Assembly (NCBI GenBank): GCA_964630925.1
Contig: CAZVZK010000034.1
Location: 12,525-76,524 of the forward strand
Length of the DNA stretch: 64,000 nucleotides
Direction of reading: 5' to 3'
Source: RGDT01 sp964630925
Lineage (GTDB): Bacteria > Planctomycetota > Planctomycetia > Gemmatales > Gemmataceae
In this document: positions 6,448 through 14,648 of the stretch, piece after piece
Numbering within the stretch: position 1 is the stretch's first letter
Layout of the letters: each line of letters opens with the position of its first letter
Translations under genes and position numbers: made by a program
Notes under the pieces: generated by a model
What the model was told of the DNA's origin: nothing
Databases searched by the model: none
The model's input: only the letters and a program-made list of their open reading frames with translations

Positions 6448-9066
6448 CTACTTGACGACGTTCACGTTCACCTTGGCCTCGTGCGTCACGGGCGTCTTGC
6501 CCTCCCACACGGCGGCCACCTTCACGACCAGCCCGTTGCGCGCCCCCGGCATCGTGCCCGCCGGCGCCTTCAGGATCAATTTCGCCTCGTTCGCCCCGGC
6601 CGGGATCGTCACCTCGGCCGCCTCGACGCCCTTGGCCGCGGGCGGCACCACCAGCGACACCTTCATCTCGCCGGCGTATCCATGCAGCCGCGTCACCGTC
6701 ACCGCCAGCTCCTGCTGGCCGCCGATCTTCAGGTTGACGCTGTTCGCCACGCTCAGCGTCGCCAGCGACCTCGGCAGGACGTTGATGCGGATCGGCGTGC
6801 TGACGCCGATGGCGTTCGTGTTGGGCCGCGTCTTCGACATCGGGTCCTTGTTGTACGGGATCTGCGTCTGACCCCGGAACACGATGTTGTACGCCCCCGG
6901 CGGCACGTCCGTGCCGACGGTCACCGCGAACGTGCCCTCCGCCGCCCCGGGCGCGATGCTCACCGGCTGGTTGTTGGCGATCCGCAGGTTCTGAGGCATC
7001 TCGCTGCCCTGCCGGCTCTGGTGCTGCATCACCCCCACCTGGATCGCCGCCTTGGCGTCCGGGTTGGTCCGCGTCACCTTCACCTTGATCGTCGCCTTGT
7101 CCCCCGGCAGCACGTCCGCCTTGTCGATGCTCGGCTCCAGCACGAACGTCGGCTTGCCACGCACGCACAGCCAGCTCTCGGCGTCCAGCCGCGTGATCGT
7201 CGGCGTGTTGCCGTTCGGCTGCACCGGCCAGACGATGCTCGCCGGACGCGCCTCGCGGGTGATCTTCACGCCGTTGACCGTGGCCGTCCCGACGACCTTC
7301 ACCGTCCCGGCCCATTCCGCCGTGCCTGCCGCCGCGGTGATCGCCAGCGTCGTCTCGCGCACGCCGGCCGCCAGGATCTGCGGCGGGCACGTCAGCCCCG
7401 CCGGCAGCCCCGTCACCGTCAATTCCACCGGCGCGTTGAAGCCGCCCTCGCGCCCGATCACGACGTTGAACGCCTGGCTGCCGCCCGCCGGCACCGTCGT
7501 GACGCTCGGCACGTACTCCTCCTCGCCCAGCGCCGCCAGCCGGAAGTCCGGCTCGTCCTTTGTGATGCGCACCGCGTAGGTGTGCCGCGGCCCGAACGCC
7601 GTCCCGCTCGCCCGGCTGGTGACAAGGAGCTGATACTCGCCGTCCTCCGGCGCGACGAAGCGGTACGGGTCCGGGTCCTCGGTGCGGCGGAAGAAGCGCC
7701 GCGAGTACAGGTTCGTGTTGGTGTCGACGGGCGTCTCGTAGATGTCGCTGCCCTTGCCCCTGGGGTTACGCAGGCTGAACGCCATGTACGTCGGCGCCCC
7801 GAGCTGGTGGCTGATGACCTGGATGTTCCAGGCCTCGCCCTTCTTCGCCGTGAATTTGTACCAGTCGGCGTCGCTGCGCTTCTCGACGACGCCGGCGATC
7901 TCGCACGGCACCGTCACCGCCTGGGCCTTCTCCGGGCTGTCGTTGTCGCCGTTGTCGATCACCACCGGCGCGCGGGCGACGCCCAGCAGGAACGGGTTGG
8001 ACGACCCCGCCGCGTTCTTCACCCGCAGCTCGAAGCCGTCGGCGAATCCGCCCGCCGGCAATACCCGGCCCGAGTACGTCAGCTTCGTCCCGTCCGCCGG
8101 GGCCGTGACGCTCACCGTCGCCTTCTCCAGCACGACGCCGTCCATCTTCGCCGAGGGATCGAGCTTCCCGCCGGGGAGGTTACGGCCCCAGATCGTCACG
8201 GTGGCGGTCTTGCCGGCCTGCACCACGTTGGGGACGGCGGCGTCGATCCACGGGGCGGTCGAGATGCTCAGGCGGTAATGCTGGTCGGTGCCACCGGGGG
8301 GCATGCCCTGGATGGCCTGGCGGAAGGTGTAGGTGTGCGTGAAGACGCGGGCGTAGTAATCGCCGTCGTCCGGCGCCGTGATATCCGTCACCGCGTCGTC
8401 GCCTGAGTAATAGACGTTCTCCCCGAGCTGCTTGCCCCTGGCGTCGTAGACCTCGACGGCCGGCTGCGCCCGGCTATCGACGGTGGAGGCCAGGAGCGAG
8501 ACGACGACACGCTGCCCCTTCGTCGCCTTGAAGGCGAAATAGTCCACGTCGCCGGGCGAGTTGAAGGTGCCGTTGACCGTGGTGTTGATCTCGACGCGCT
8601 GCGCCTTGCCGAGCGGCCCGTCGATGTCGTTGTTCGGCTCCGTCTCGCCGACCTCGGCCAGATCGCCGACGTGGAAGACGCGCGGGTTGCTGACGCCGAA
8701 CTTGTTGACCACGCGCAGGTCATGGTTGCCGGGCGGCGTGCCGGCGGCGACGGTGACCTTGAACCTGACCGCAACGGCCTTGGGCGCGCCCATCTTGGGC
8801 TTCTTCGTCTTGGGGTCGATCTCCGGGGGCGGCTCGGCGGCGCGCTCGGCCTTGATGCCGGGGTTGCTGAACACCAGTTTCTCGGCGTCCTCGATGTTCA
8901 GCCCGACGAGGGTGATCTCGGCGGACCCACCGGCCTTGGCCCCGGCGGGCGTGACGATGTACAGCCGCGGGGCCGCGATCCCCGACGGGAGGCGGTTCTG
9001 CGCGTGCAGAGAGGCCGCGGCGGCCAGGGCCAGAACGAGGGCCCCGAACAGACGTTGCGGGTTCAT
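6448..9066 (-). CDS. Large exported PPC-domain (pre-peptidase C-terminal) protein
   Basis: 872 residues. I start at 9066 (MNPQRLFGALVLALAAAASL, a signal peptide), where CAGGGA sits at good distance; an in-frame ATG at 9075 lies too close to it. An Ig-like domain (about 30-125) is followed by a PPC domain (ETEPNNDIDGPLG, GDVDYFAFKATKGQ), further Ig-like domains and a second PPC-like unit (SDADWYKFTAKKGE). Such proteins sit beside cytochrome and DUF1501 genes in planctomycetes, as here, and are thought to be surface or periplasmic. No catalytic domain is visible. Confidence 0.85.
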   Translation of the reverse strand: MNPQRLFGALVLALAAAASLHAQNRLPSGIAAPRLYIVTPAGAKAGGSAEITLVGLNIEDAEKLVFSNPGIKAERAAEPPPEIDPKTKKPKMGAPKAVAVRFKVTVAAGTPPGNHDLRVVNKFGVSNPRVFHVGDLAEVGETEPNNDIDGPLGKAQRVEINTTVNGTFNSPGDVDYFAFKATKGQRVVVSLLASTVDSRAQPAVEVYDARGKQLGENVYYSGDDAVTDITAPDDGDYYARVFTHTYTFRQAIQGMPPGGTDQHYRLSISTAPWIDAAVPNVVQAGKTATVTIWGRNLPGGKLDPSAKMDGVVLEKATVSVTAPADGTKLTYSGRVLPAGGFADGFELRVKNAAGSSNPFLLGVARAPVVIDNGDNDSPEKAQAVTVPCEIAGVVEKRSDADWYKFTAKKGEAWNIQVISHQLGAPTYMAFSLRNPRGKGSDIYETPVDTNTNLYSRRFFRRTEDPDPYRFVAPEDGEYQLLVTSRASGTAFGPRHTYAVRITKDEPDFRLAALGEEEYVPSVTTVPAGGSQAFNVVIGREGGFNAPVELTVTGLPAGLTCPPQILAAGVRETTLAITAAAGTAEWAGTVKVVGTATVNGVKITREARPASIVWPVQPNGNTPTITRLDAESWLCVRGKPTFVLEPSIDKADVLPGDKATIKVKVTRTNPDAKAAIQVGVMQHQSRQGSEMPQNLRIANNQPVSIAPGAAEGTFAVTVGTDVPPGAYNIVFRGQTQIPYNKDPMSKTRPNTNAIGVSTPIRINVLPRSLATLSVANSVNLKIGGQQELAVTVTRLHGYAGEMKVSLVVPPAAKGVEAAEVTIPAGANEAKLILKAPAGTMPGARNGLVVKVAAVWEGKTPVTHEAKVNVNVVK

Positions 9067-9241
9067 GGGGTGCATCCCTGGCGTGGTGGGAACGAGTCGG
9101 CTTGGGGGGGCAACGGGGGAAGGAGGCGGTGGGACCGGCGGGGCCGGCGAGCCTCCCAATCCCGCCATGTTATCCCGCCGGGGAGGCGCGGTCAACGGGG
9201 AAGGCGACGGATTATCCCGCGCCAGGGAGAGGCAATCGAAA

Positions 9242-9617
9242 GCGAAGACGGTCCACGGATCACCCGGATCGAACGGATAAAGAACAAGGTAACCGACCAG
9301 CCGGGTGTGGGAATGAGACGGGAGTAGACAGGTGGGATGGCCGGGGTGGGGCGGATTGCATTGCATTGCACCCCCCCACACACCCCCATGCAATGCAAAT
9401 TCGTGGCGGAATTTGCATTGCAGGGCCGGTGGTCAGGCCGCCTACACCCGCGCCGTGGCCGCCCTCCACGTCTCATCTTGTCTAACCCCACAGGCCAGGT
9501 GAACGGCTACAGAACAAAGAACAAGAAGCAGGAGGGGCATCGCCCCTGCCTGCTTCTATTCTTGGCTGGTTATCCGTGGTTTCCGTGTGATCCGTGGACG
9601 ATTGCTTCTCTTCGCCT
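9242..9617. repeat. Palindromic CACGGATCACACGGA-type element, copy 1 (enlarged)
   Basis: GTCCACGGATCACCCGGA at 9251 is matched in inverted orientation by TTCCGTGTGATCCGTGGAC (9581-9599), and the flanks also pair (GCGAAGAC at 9242 with CTTCTCTTCGC at 9607-9617). An inner stem, AAGCAGGAGGGGC facing GCCCCTGCCTGCTT, lies at about 9526-9555. The same outer and inner parts make up the shorter element at 13503-13655. It fills most of the 553-base gap 9067-9619. Confidence 0.7.
9356..9425. repeat. TGCAATGCAA-type element, copy 1
   Basis: AT-richer island inside the palindromic element. It has TTGCATTGCATTGCA (9356-9370), CATGCAATGCAAATTC from 9388 and GAATTTGCATTGCA from about 9409. The reverse complement of 9356-9381 matches 55873-55898 at 25 of 26 positions. 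Confidence 0.65.
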
Positions 9618-9619
9618 GC

Positions 9620-10936
9620 TCACGCGATGAGCTGGCGGACCGGCTTGCCCTCGGGGCACAGCTCGATGGGCCGCCCGTCCTGCGTCTTGTACCACGTGTG
9701 CAGCGGCACCCCCAGCGCCGTGTACACCGTCGCCGCCAGGTCCTGCGGCGTCACCGGGTCGTCCGTCACGAACTCGCCCAGCTTGTTCGTCGCGCCGACC
9801 ACCCGGCCCGCCTTGACGCCGCCGCCGCCCAGGCACGCCACGCCCGCCGACGCCCAGTGGTCACGCCCCGCCGACGGGTTGATCTTCGGCGTCCGCCCGA
9901 AGTCGCCGAACCACACCACCAGCGTGTTGTCCAGCAGGCCACGCGCCGACAGGTCCTCCAGCAGCGCCGAATAGCCCCGGTCGAGGACCGGCAGCTTGCG
10001 CTCCTTCAACGACTTGAAGTTGCTGACGTGCGTGTCCCAGCCGCCGTCGGTCACGGTCACGAACTGCACGCCCGACTCGACGAGCCGGCGGGCCAGGAGG
10101 CACGACTGCCCGAAGCCCGTCGCCCCGTAGCGCTCGCGGGTGCGCCCGGTCTCCTGCGTCAGGTCGAACGCCTTCTTGGCACGCGGCGACGTGATCAGGC
10201 CGCGCGCCTTCTCGTAGAACGCATCGCGGGCCTTCACCGGGGCCGAGTCGCCGTCGCGGTCGTAGGCGTCCAGCTCCTCCAGCATCGAGTAACGCCGGTC
10301 CAGCCGGGCGCGGGCGGAGTCGGCCACCGACAGATCCCGAACCGTGAAGCCGGGCCGGCTGGGGTCGTCCGGCACCTCGAACGGGTTGAACTCGTCGCCC
10401 AGGAACCCGGCGATCCCGCCGTTGAACCGCCGGTCGATGGCCCGCCCGAGCTGCACGAACGGCGGCATGCTGTCCTTGTACCCGCGCTCCTTGCCCACCA
10501 CCGAGCCGAAGCACGGGAACGCAAGCGAGGCGTTGAACTTGTGCCCCGTCATCATCAGATGGTCGGCCACCCCGTGTGAGCCGTTCTTGGGGTCGTGCCC
10601 GCGGATGATGCTGTACTTGTCCGTGTTCCGCGCCAGCATCGGCAGGTGCTCGGCGATGTGGACGCCGGGAAGCGTCGTCGGGATCGTCTTGAACTCGCCC
10701 CGCACCTCCGCCGGGGCGTCCGGCTTGGGGTCGAACGTGTCGTGGTGGCTGGGGCCGCCCTGCATCCACAGCAGGATGCAGTTGACCGACTTGCGCGAGG
10801 CCGCCGGGGTCGCCGAGGTGGCCCGCAGGTAGCTGCCGAGGCTCAGGCCGAGGGTGGCGAGGCCGCCGACGCGCAGGAAGGTGCGGCGCGACAGGCCGGT
10901 GCAGTCGGACGTGCGCCCGGTGTGCAGGTCGATCAT
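9620..10936 (-). CDS. DUF1501 domain protein with Tat-type signal
   Basis: 438 residues from MIDLHTGR at 10936. RRTFLRVGGLATLGL is a Tat-like signal (twin Arg followed by a hydrophobic run). DUF1501 hallmarks are present: LWMQGGPSHHDTFDPKPDAP, GWDTHVSNF, and GDFGRTPKINPSAGRDHW near the C-terminus. The fold is related to alkaline phosphatase/sulfatase enzymes, and most members are unproven biochemically. A second, diverged member lies at 62598-63917. It is upstream of the PPC and cytochrome-WD40 genes on the same strand, with a 553-base repeat-filled gap between. Confidence 0.9.
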   Translation of the reverse strand: MIDLHTGRTSDCTGLSRRTFLRVGGLATLGLSLGSYLRATSATPAASRKSVNCILLWMQGGPSHHDTFDPKPDAPAEVRGEFKTIPTTLPGVHIAEHLPMLARNTDKYSIIRGHDPKNGSHGVADHLMMTGHKFNASLAFPCFGSVVGKERGYKDSMPPFVQLGRAIDRRFNGGIAGFLGDEFNPFEVPDDPSRPGFTVRDLSVADSARARLDRRYSMLEELDAYDRDGDSAPVKARDAFYEKARGLITSPRAKKAFDLTQETGRTRERYGATGFGQSCLLARRLVESGVQFVTVTDGGWDTHVSNFKSLKERKLPVLDRGYSALLEDLSARGLLDNTLVVWFGDFGRTPKINPSAGRDHWASAGVACLGGGGVKAGRVVGATNKLGEFVTDDPVTPQDLAATVYTALGVPLHTWYKTQDGRPIELCPEGKPVRQLIA

Positions 10937-11039
10937 GGGGGGAGGGCCCCTGGGGTGGGAAGGTGCGGAGGGTCCGGCATGGTGCCTCATCGTCAAGGAT
11001 GACGATTCCGGCCACGAAGTCAACTGAAAACCGGGGTCG

Positions 11040-11993
11040 TCAGTCGGCGGGCTGGTAGGCGCGGGCGTCGCTCGGCGCCAGGACCGTGTCCGTCCGCCGC
11101 ACGCCCGCCTCGCGCTTCTGGTTCTCGTTCAGGAAGATGTGGTCGCCGGCGACGCCCACCCCCGGCGTCGTCGCCCAGCGGACGTTGCCGCCGACGTACA
11201 GCACGTTCTGCCCCCCGCCGCCGTGGTTCAGGCTGTTGCGCCCCCCGCCGCTGGCCTTGTCGGCCAGGATCGGCAGCCCGTCGCCGCTCGACGTGGTCAG
11301 GCCACACAGGGTGTGCCCCTCGTCGTAGCCGAGCGTGTAGGCGTAACTGCCGCACAGCTTGCGGGCGGTGACGGCGAACGCGGCCGGGTCGTCGCGGTAC
11401 ATCTCCTCCAGGCGGGCCAGGCCGACCGCCGGCGGCGGGCGGTGCGACTCCGCCGTGCAATCCGTCGTGACCGTGCCCAGCAGCCCGGCCTCGCCCAGCA
11501 GAGGGACGTAAATGCCGGCCACGCCGCGCGGCCCATCCGCCTCGACGCGCGGGAAGGCGCCTTCATGGAGGTCGGCGTACGCCGACAGCCCGAACCAGAA
11601 TTTCCGCAGGTTGTTCGCGCAGGCGGCCCGCGCGTTGGGCCTCCACTGCGCCACGATCAGAGGCACCAGCAGCCCGCCGACCAGGATCAGCAGGCAGGCG
11701 GCCACCAGCACGTCGGCGCGGCGGAGCTGCCAGGTCGGTGCCGGCGCGCACCGCGGCGCCTTCGGCGCCAGTGGCTGCTTGCACTGGCTCTCGGCGCACA
11801 GCGCCAGCGTCCGCAGCACCAGCCCCGGCGGGGGCTCCGGCGCCTCGGCGTCCTCGGCCAGGGGCGCGACGACCGTCCGCAGACGCTCCAGCCGCGTCCG
11901 GGCGGCGGCGTCCTGTTCCAAGAGCTCCTCCACGCGGCGCCGGGCGGGGGCGTCGAGCGTGTCGAGCAGGTATCCGACGAGGTCGTTGTCCAT
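11040..11993 (-). CDS. Membrane anti-sigma-like protein with DUF1559-like C-terminus
   Basis: 317 residues. The start at 11993 lies 2 bases after the sigma-factor stop, so translation is probably coupled. The N-terminus (about 1-75) is a helical cytoplasmic segment (VGYLLDTLDAPARRRVEELL) of the kind seen in anti-sigma factors. One transmembrane helix lies at about 93-115 (LVAACLLILVGGLLVPLIV). The outer part starts with RAACANNLRKFWFGLSAYAD and ends with a GGQNVLYVGGNVRW block, both resembling DUF1559 proteins. I infer that it tethers and inhibits the adjacent sigma factor; no zinc-binding anti-sigma motif is visible. Confidence 0.75.
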   Translation of the reverse strand: MDNDLVGYLLDTLDAPARRRVEELLEQDAAARTRLERLRTVVAPLAEDAEAPEPPPGLVLRTLALCAESQCKQPLAPKAPRCAPAPTWQLRRADVLVAACLLILVGGLLVPLIVAQWRPNARAACANNLRKFWFGLSAYADLHEGAFPRVEADGPRGVAGIYVPLLGEAGLLGTVTTDCTAESHRPPPAVGLARLEEMYRDDPAAFAVTARKLCGSYAYTLGYDEGHTLCGLTTSSGDGLPILADKASGGGRNSLNHGGGGQNVLYVGGNVRWATTPGVGVAGDHIFLNENQKREAGVRRTDTVLAPSDARAYQPAD

Positions 11994-11995
11994 CG

Positions 11996-12619
11996 TTACG
12001 TCACCTCGTGAAGAGCGGGCAGCTGCGCCCACGCCTCCTGAAGTTTGACCAACGCCGCGTGCAGCCTCGACTTCACCGTCCCGACCGGGACCCCCAGCAC
12101 GTCGGCGATCTCCCGATACTTCAGCCCCTGGTAGTACGCCAGGAGCAGCACCTGCCGCAGCAGGTCCGGCAGGGCATCGACCGTGGCGCGGATGCGGTCC
12201 TTGCGCTCACGGGCCGAGGCCACCTCCTGCGGCGCGGGCCCCGGGTGGATCAGAAGCTCCATCAGCCCCGCCAGCTCGCCCTCCCCGTTGTCGGTCAGGG
12301 CGTCATCCAGCCGCACCGCCTGGTGCCTGCCGTTGCGCCGCATGGCGTCGATCGCCTGCCGCTGCGCGATGGTGAACAGCCAGGGCCGCACCGGCCGGCC
12401 CGCCTCGTACTGCGCCTGCCGGAGGAAGACTTGCAGGAAGGTGTTCTGGAACACGTCCTCGGCCAGGGCGCTGTCCCGCAGGTAGCGGCACAGGTAGCCG
12501 AACAGCTCGCGCTCGTAGCGACGCACCAGCAGGCCGAACGCCTCCGACTGGCCGCGCCGGAAGCGCTGCATCAGCTCCTCATCCGAACAGGTCGCCAGGG
12601 GGTCGTCGCTGGACTGCAC
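11996..12619 (-). CDS. ECF-family RNA polymerase sigma factor
   Basis: 207 residues. Region 2 includes AFGLLVRRYERELFGYLC, DVFQNTFLQVF and PWLFTIAQRQAIDAMRR; region 4 includes ALPDLLRQVLLLAYYQGLKY and EIADVLGVPVGTVKSRLH. Length and layout fit ECF sigma factors. The inter-region linker of about 50 residues is long. TTGAAC and TAGAAC in reverse orientation (12655-12660 and 12630-12635, 19 apart) may be its promoter. It is followed at once by the putative membrane anti-sigma gene. Confidence 0.92.
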   Translation of the reverse strand: MQSSDDPLATCSDEELMQRFRRGQSEAFGLLVRRYERELFGYLCRYLRDSALAEDVFQNTFLQVFLRQAQYEAGRPVRPWLFTIAQRQAIDAMRRNGRHQAVRLDDALTDNGEGELAGLMELLIHPGPAPQEVASARERKDRIRATVDALPDLLRQVLLLAYYQGLKYREIADVLGVPVGTVKSRLHAALVKLQEAWAQLPALHEVT

Positions 12620-12711
12620 GGCCTATCCTGTTCTACGCCTGGGCTTCTTGAAAAGTTCAACACCTCGCCTGCCGCCATTGTAGCACCCCGGCCTCGCCGC
12701 CCCAACCGGGC

Positions 12712-12740
12712 TTGATCGGACCGCCCGCCTTTCCTATAAT
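12712..12740 (+). promoter_or_regulatory. Strong sigma70-type promoter
   Basis: TTGATC (12712-12717), exactly 17 bases, then a perfect TATAAT (12735-12740). It lies 28 bases before the ATG at 12769 and is the best promoter match in the window. Confidence 0.75.
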
Positions 12741-12768
12741 GTACACTCATTCAGGATCGGAGGCCGAC

Positions 12769-12960
12769 ATGACCGAGACGGCTACCCTGACCGAGACGCC
12801 GAGACCCACACCACAGATGAGGCCCTCCTGCCCGTGCTGCGGCGGGGTGCTGGTGCCGCTGCGTGGGCAGGTGCGCTGCCAGCGCTGCCAGTGGGCCATC
12901 TGCGCCGGCTGCGAGGGCTCGTCGCGCGACGACGACGAGAGCGCCGTCAATCACAGATGA
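12769..12960 (+). CDS. Small double-CxxC zinc-ribbon protein
   Basis: 63 residues. Met at 12769 is preceded by GGAGG; the earlier in-frame start at 12712 lies inside the promoter. A Thr/Glu-rich start leads to CPCC, then CQRCQWAICAGC, giving enough Cys for at least one zinc ribbon, and an acidic tail. Probably a small zinc-binding protein of unknown role. Its last 14 bases overlap the end of the convergent AT-hook gene. Confidence 0.7.
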   Translation: MTETATLTETPRPTPQMRPSCPCCGGVLVPLRGQVRCQRCQWAICAGCEGSSRDDDESAVNHR

Positions 12961-13399
12961 GGCCGATCAGCTCGCGGAAGCGCTCAATCCCCATACGCTG
13001 GCTGAGTGCTTTCAGGTCGCGGATCTCTTCGACGGTGGCGTCCCCCGGCGCCTTCGCCTTCTTCACCGGCGTGGCGCCAATGGCATCCAACGTCGCGGGC
13101 GCCCCGCCCTCGCGGAGGTGTTTCAGGTAATTCGATTTATACTGCGAGATGTTGTTCGGCTTCAGGCTGTGCTTGTAGCGTGCCTTGACGTGGGCCGCGA
13201 GCTTTTCGTTGTCTGTCTCCGGGCCCAGCTCTTCAATCGCGAGCGCCACCGCCTTCTGCTTGCCGACCCCCTTGGGGCCTTTCTTCTTCGGCTTCGTCTT
13301 CGACCCCGGCGGCCGCCCACGCCGGGGCTTCTCCGGCGCCGACGAGGCGTCCCCTTCCGCGGCCATTGCCTTTTTCGCCACCCAAACATTGCGACCCAT
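12947..13399 (-). CDS. AT-hook-containing basic DNA-binding-like protein
   Basis: 150 residues from Met at 13399. An AT-hook core (RRGRPPGSK, about 26-34) sits in a Lys/Pro-rich stretch, followed by a helical region (VALAIEELGPETDNEKL, then ISQYKSNYLKHLRE) that resembles a small HTH or Homeodomain-like module. A coiled tail (EEIRDLKALSQRMG) ends in CD. I do not recognise a named family. AT-hook proteins bind AT-rich minor grooves, which are rare in this genome except in its repeats. Conserved Gemmataceae proteins of this kind exist, to my recollection, but I cannot confirm that here. Confidence 0.7.
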   Translation of the reverse strand: MGRNVWVAKKAMAAEGDASSAPEKPRRGRPPGSKTKPKKKGPKGVGKQKAVALAIEELGPETDNEKLAAHVKARYKHSLKPNNISQYKSNYLKHLREGGAPATLDAIGATPVKKAKAPGDATVEEIRDLKALSQRMGIERFRELIGLICD

Positions 13400-13502
13400 G
13401 TTGCGTTTTCCCCTCGGGCACCCGTCCGACATGCATTGCATGATAGGCCGGCGCGCGCGGCTTTCAACATTCCAGCCGGCGCCCGGCCGCCCGGAGGAAG
13501 AC

Positions 13503-13655
13503 AGAAGAACTGTCCACGGATCACACGGAAAGCACGGATAACAGCCGAAGACAGGAAGGCAAGCAGGCAGGCAGAAGACACCGGGTCTTCGGCCTGCCTG
13601 CTTGCCTTCTGCTTTGATCCGTGTTTTCCGTGTGATCCGTGGACGACTTCTTCTT
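13503..13655. repeat. Palindromic CACGGATCACACGGA-type element, copy 2
   Basis: About 150 bases, palindromic end to end. GTCCACGGATCACACGGAA at 13512-13530 faces TTCCGTGTGATCCGTGGAC at 13626-13644. Inner arms GGCAAGCAGGCAGGC and GCCTGCCTGCTTGCC flank a small centre near GACACCGGGTC. The outer flanks AGAAGAA and TTCTTCT also pair. It lies between the convergent-overlap gene pair and the MoxR operon end. Confidence 0.8.
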
Positions 13656-13671
13656 GTCCTCGGGTCACGAT

Positions 13672-13899
13672 TCATGGGCGGCGCGGCGGGGGCTCGGGCG
13701 CCGCCTGTTGGCAGATCCGCGCCGCGATGGCAACCTTCAGCAGATGGATCCCGCCCCGGAAGACGATGATGCCCACCACCGCCCAGATGCCCGCGTCGAA
13801 CAGGTGCGAGCCCCTCTCCAGCCATTCGTAGACGGCCCAGAAGATCAGCAGGCCGATCAGCACCAGGAGCCACCCGGCGATCTCGCGTGCCCAGACCAT
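13672..13899 (-). CDS. Small two-helix membrane protein of the MoxR operon
   Basis: 75 residues with two hydrophobic helices (about 4-24, WLLVLIGLLIFWAVYEWL, and 36-58) and a basic Pro-rich end. The ATG overlaps the previous stop as TGATG, so it is translationally coupled as last gene of the MoxR/DUF58 operon. Family unknown; likely an accessory membrane subunit. Confidence 0.7.
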   Translation of the reverse strand: MVWAREIAGWLLVLIGLLIFWAVYEWLERGSHLFDAGIWAVVGIIVFRGGIHLLKVAIAARICQQAAPEPPPRRP

Positions 13900-14648
13900 C
13901 ACCCCTCCTCCTTCCGCAGCCGCTCGCGCTCGGCCCAGCGCTGGATGCGCCGCTGCTCGCCGCGCGTCGCCGCCCATAGCTGGTCCTGCAAGTACACCCG
14001 CGCCTCGTCGCGCCCCCCCGCCATCCACCCCACCGCCGACACCAGCGCGTGCCCCACGGCCAGCGCCGCCGTCATGGCCCACACCGAGATGAGCGCCCGC
14101 CAGATCCGCTGGTCCGGGAGGTGCACCCCGTCCGGCGTGTGCTCCGTCTGGATGCGGAACGCCACCAGGTACCCCGCCGCCGCGAACACCGCCGCCAGCA
14201 CCACCAGCCACACCATCTCACCCGGCGCGACCTTCTCGGGCGTCCGCCTCGTCGGCCCCGCCGGCAGCACCCCGCGCCCCCGCGCCCGCGCCGCCGCCGG
14301 ACGCCCCTCACGCCGCGCGTCCGGCGGCAGCGCCCCCTTCGCCAGCGAGTGCAGCCGCAGCGCCGCCGCGACGTACACCAGCACCGCCCCGGCGATCACC
14401 ATGTCCTCCGTCCGCGGGAACGGGACATTCAGGCCGCGGAGCGTCCGATACGGGCTGAACGCCGCCAGCCCGCCCGCCAGGACGATCAGCACCCACGCCG
14501 GCGCCAGCGACCAGTTCACCAGCAGCCCGATCACCCCCGGCACCAGCGGCAGCAGCGCCCACTGGCCGTACCCGTCGTTCCACAGCGCCAGCCCCAGCAC
14601 GGCCAGGCCGCCTCCCGCCAGCGCGCGGTAGGTGTCCACGGCCTTCAT
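13899..14648 (-). CDS. Multi-pass membrane protein of the MoxR operon
   Basis: 249 residues from MKAVDTYRALAGGG. Hydrophobic segments lie at about 8-24, 30-48, 50-66, 86-100, 145-165 and 190-212, with an Arg/Pro-rich loop between and a charged C-terminal tail (IQRWAERERLRKEEG). The start overlaps the DUF58 stop by ATGA. No family is recognised; co-occurrence with MoxR and DUF58 suggests part of an envelope complex. Confidence 0.72.
   Translation of the reverse strand: MKAVDTYRALAGGGLAVLGLALWNDGYGQWALLPLVPGVIGLLVNWSLAPAWVLIVLAGGLAAFSPYRTLRGLNVPFPRTEDMVIAGAVLVYVAAALRLHSLAKGALPPDARREGRPAAARARGRGVLPAGPTRRTPEKVAPGEMVWLVVLAAVFAAAGYLVAFRIQTEHTPDGVHLPDQRIWRALISVWAMTAALAVGHALVSAVGWMAGGRDEARVYLQDQLWAATRGEQRRIQRWAERERLRKEEG

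Noticed and set aside
6392..7390. N-terminal extension of the cytochrome-WD40 frame
   Set aside because: Upstream of 6391 the reading is Gly/Arg/Asp-rich, runs through the PPC gene in another frame, and would bury the signal peptide.
6481..8406. 641-residue Arg/His-rich rightward frame
   Set aside because: Antisense of the PPC-domain gene; low-complexity Arg/Asp/His content, no domain.
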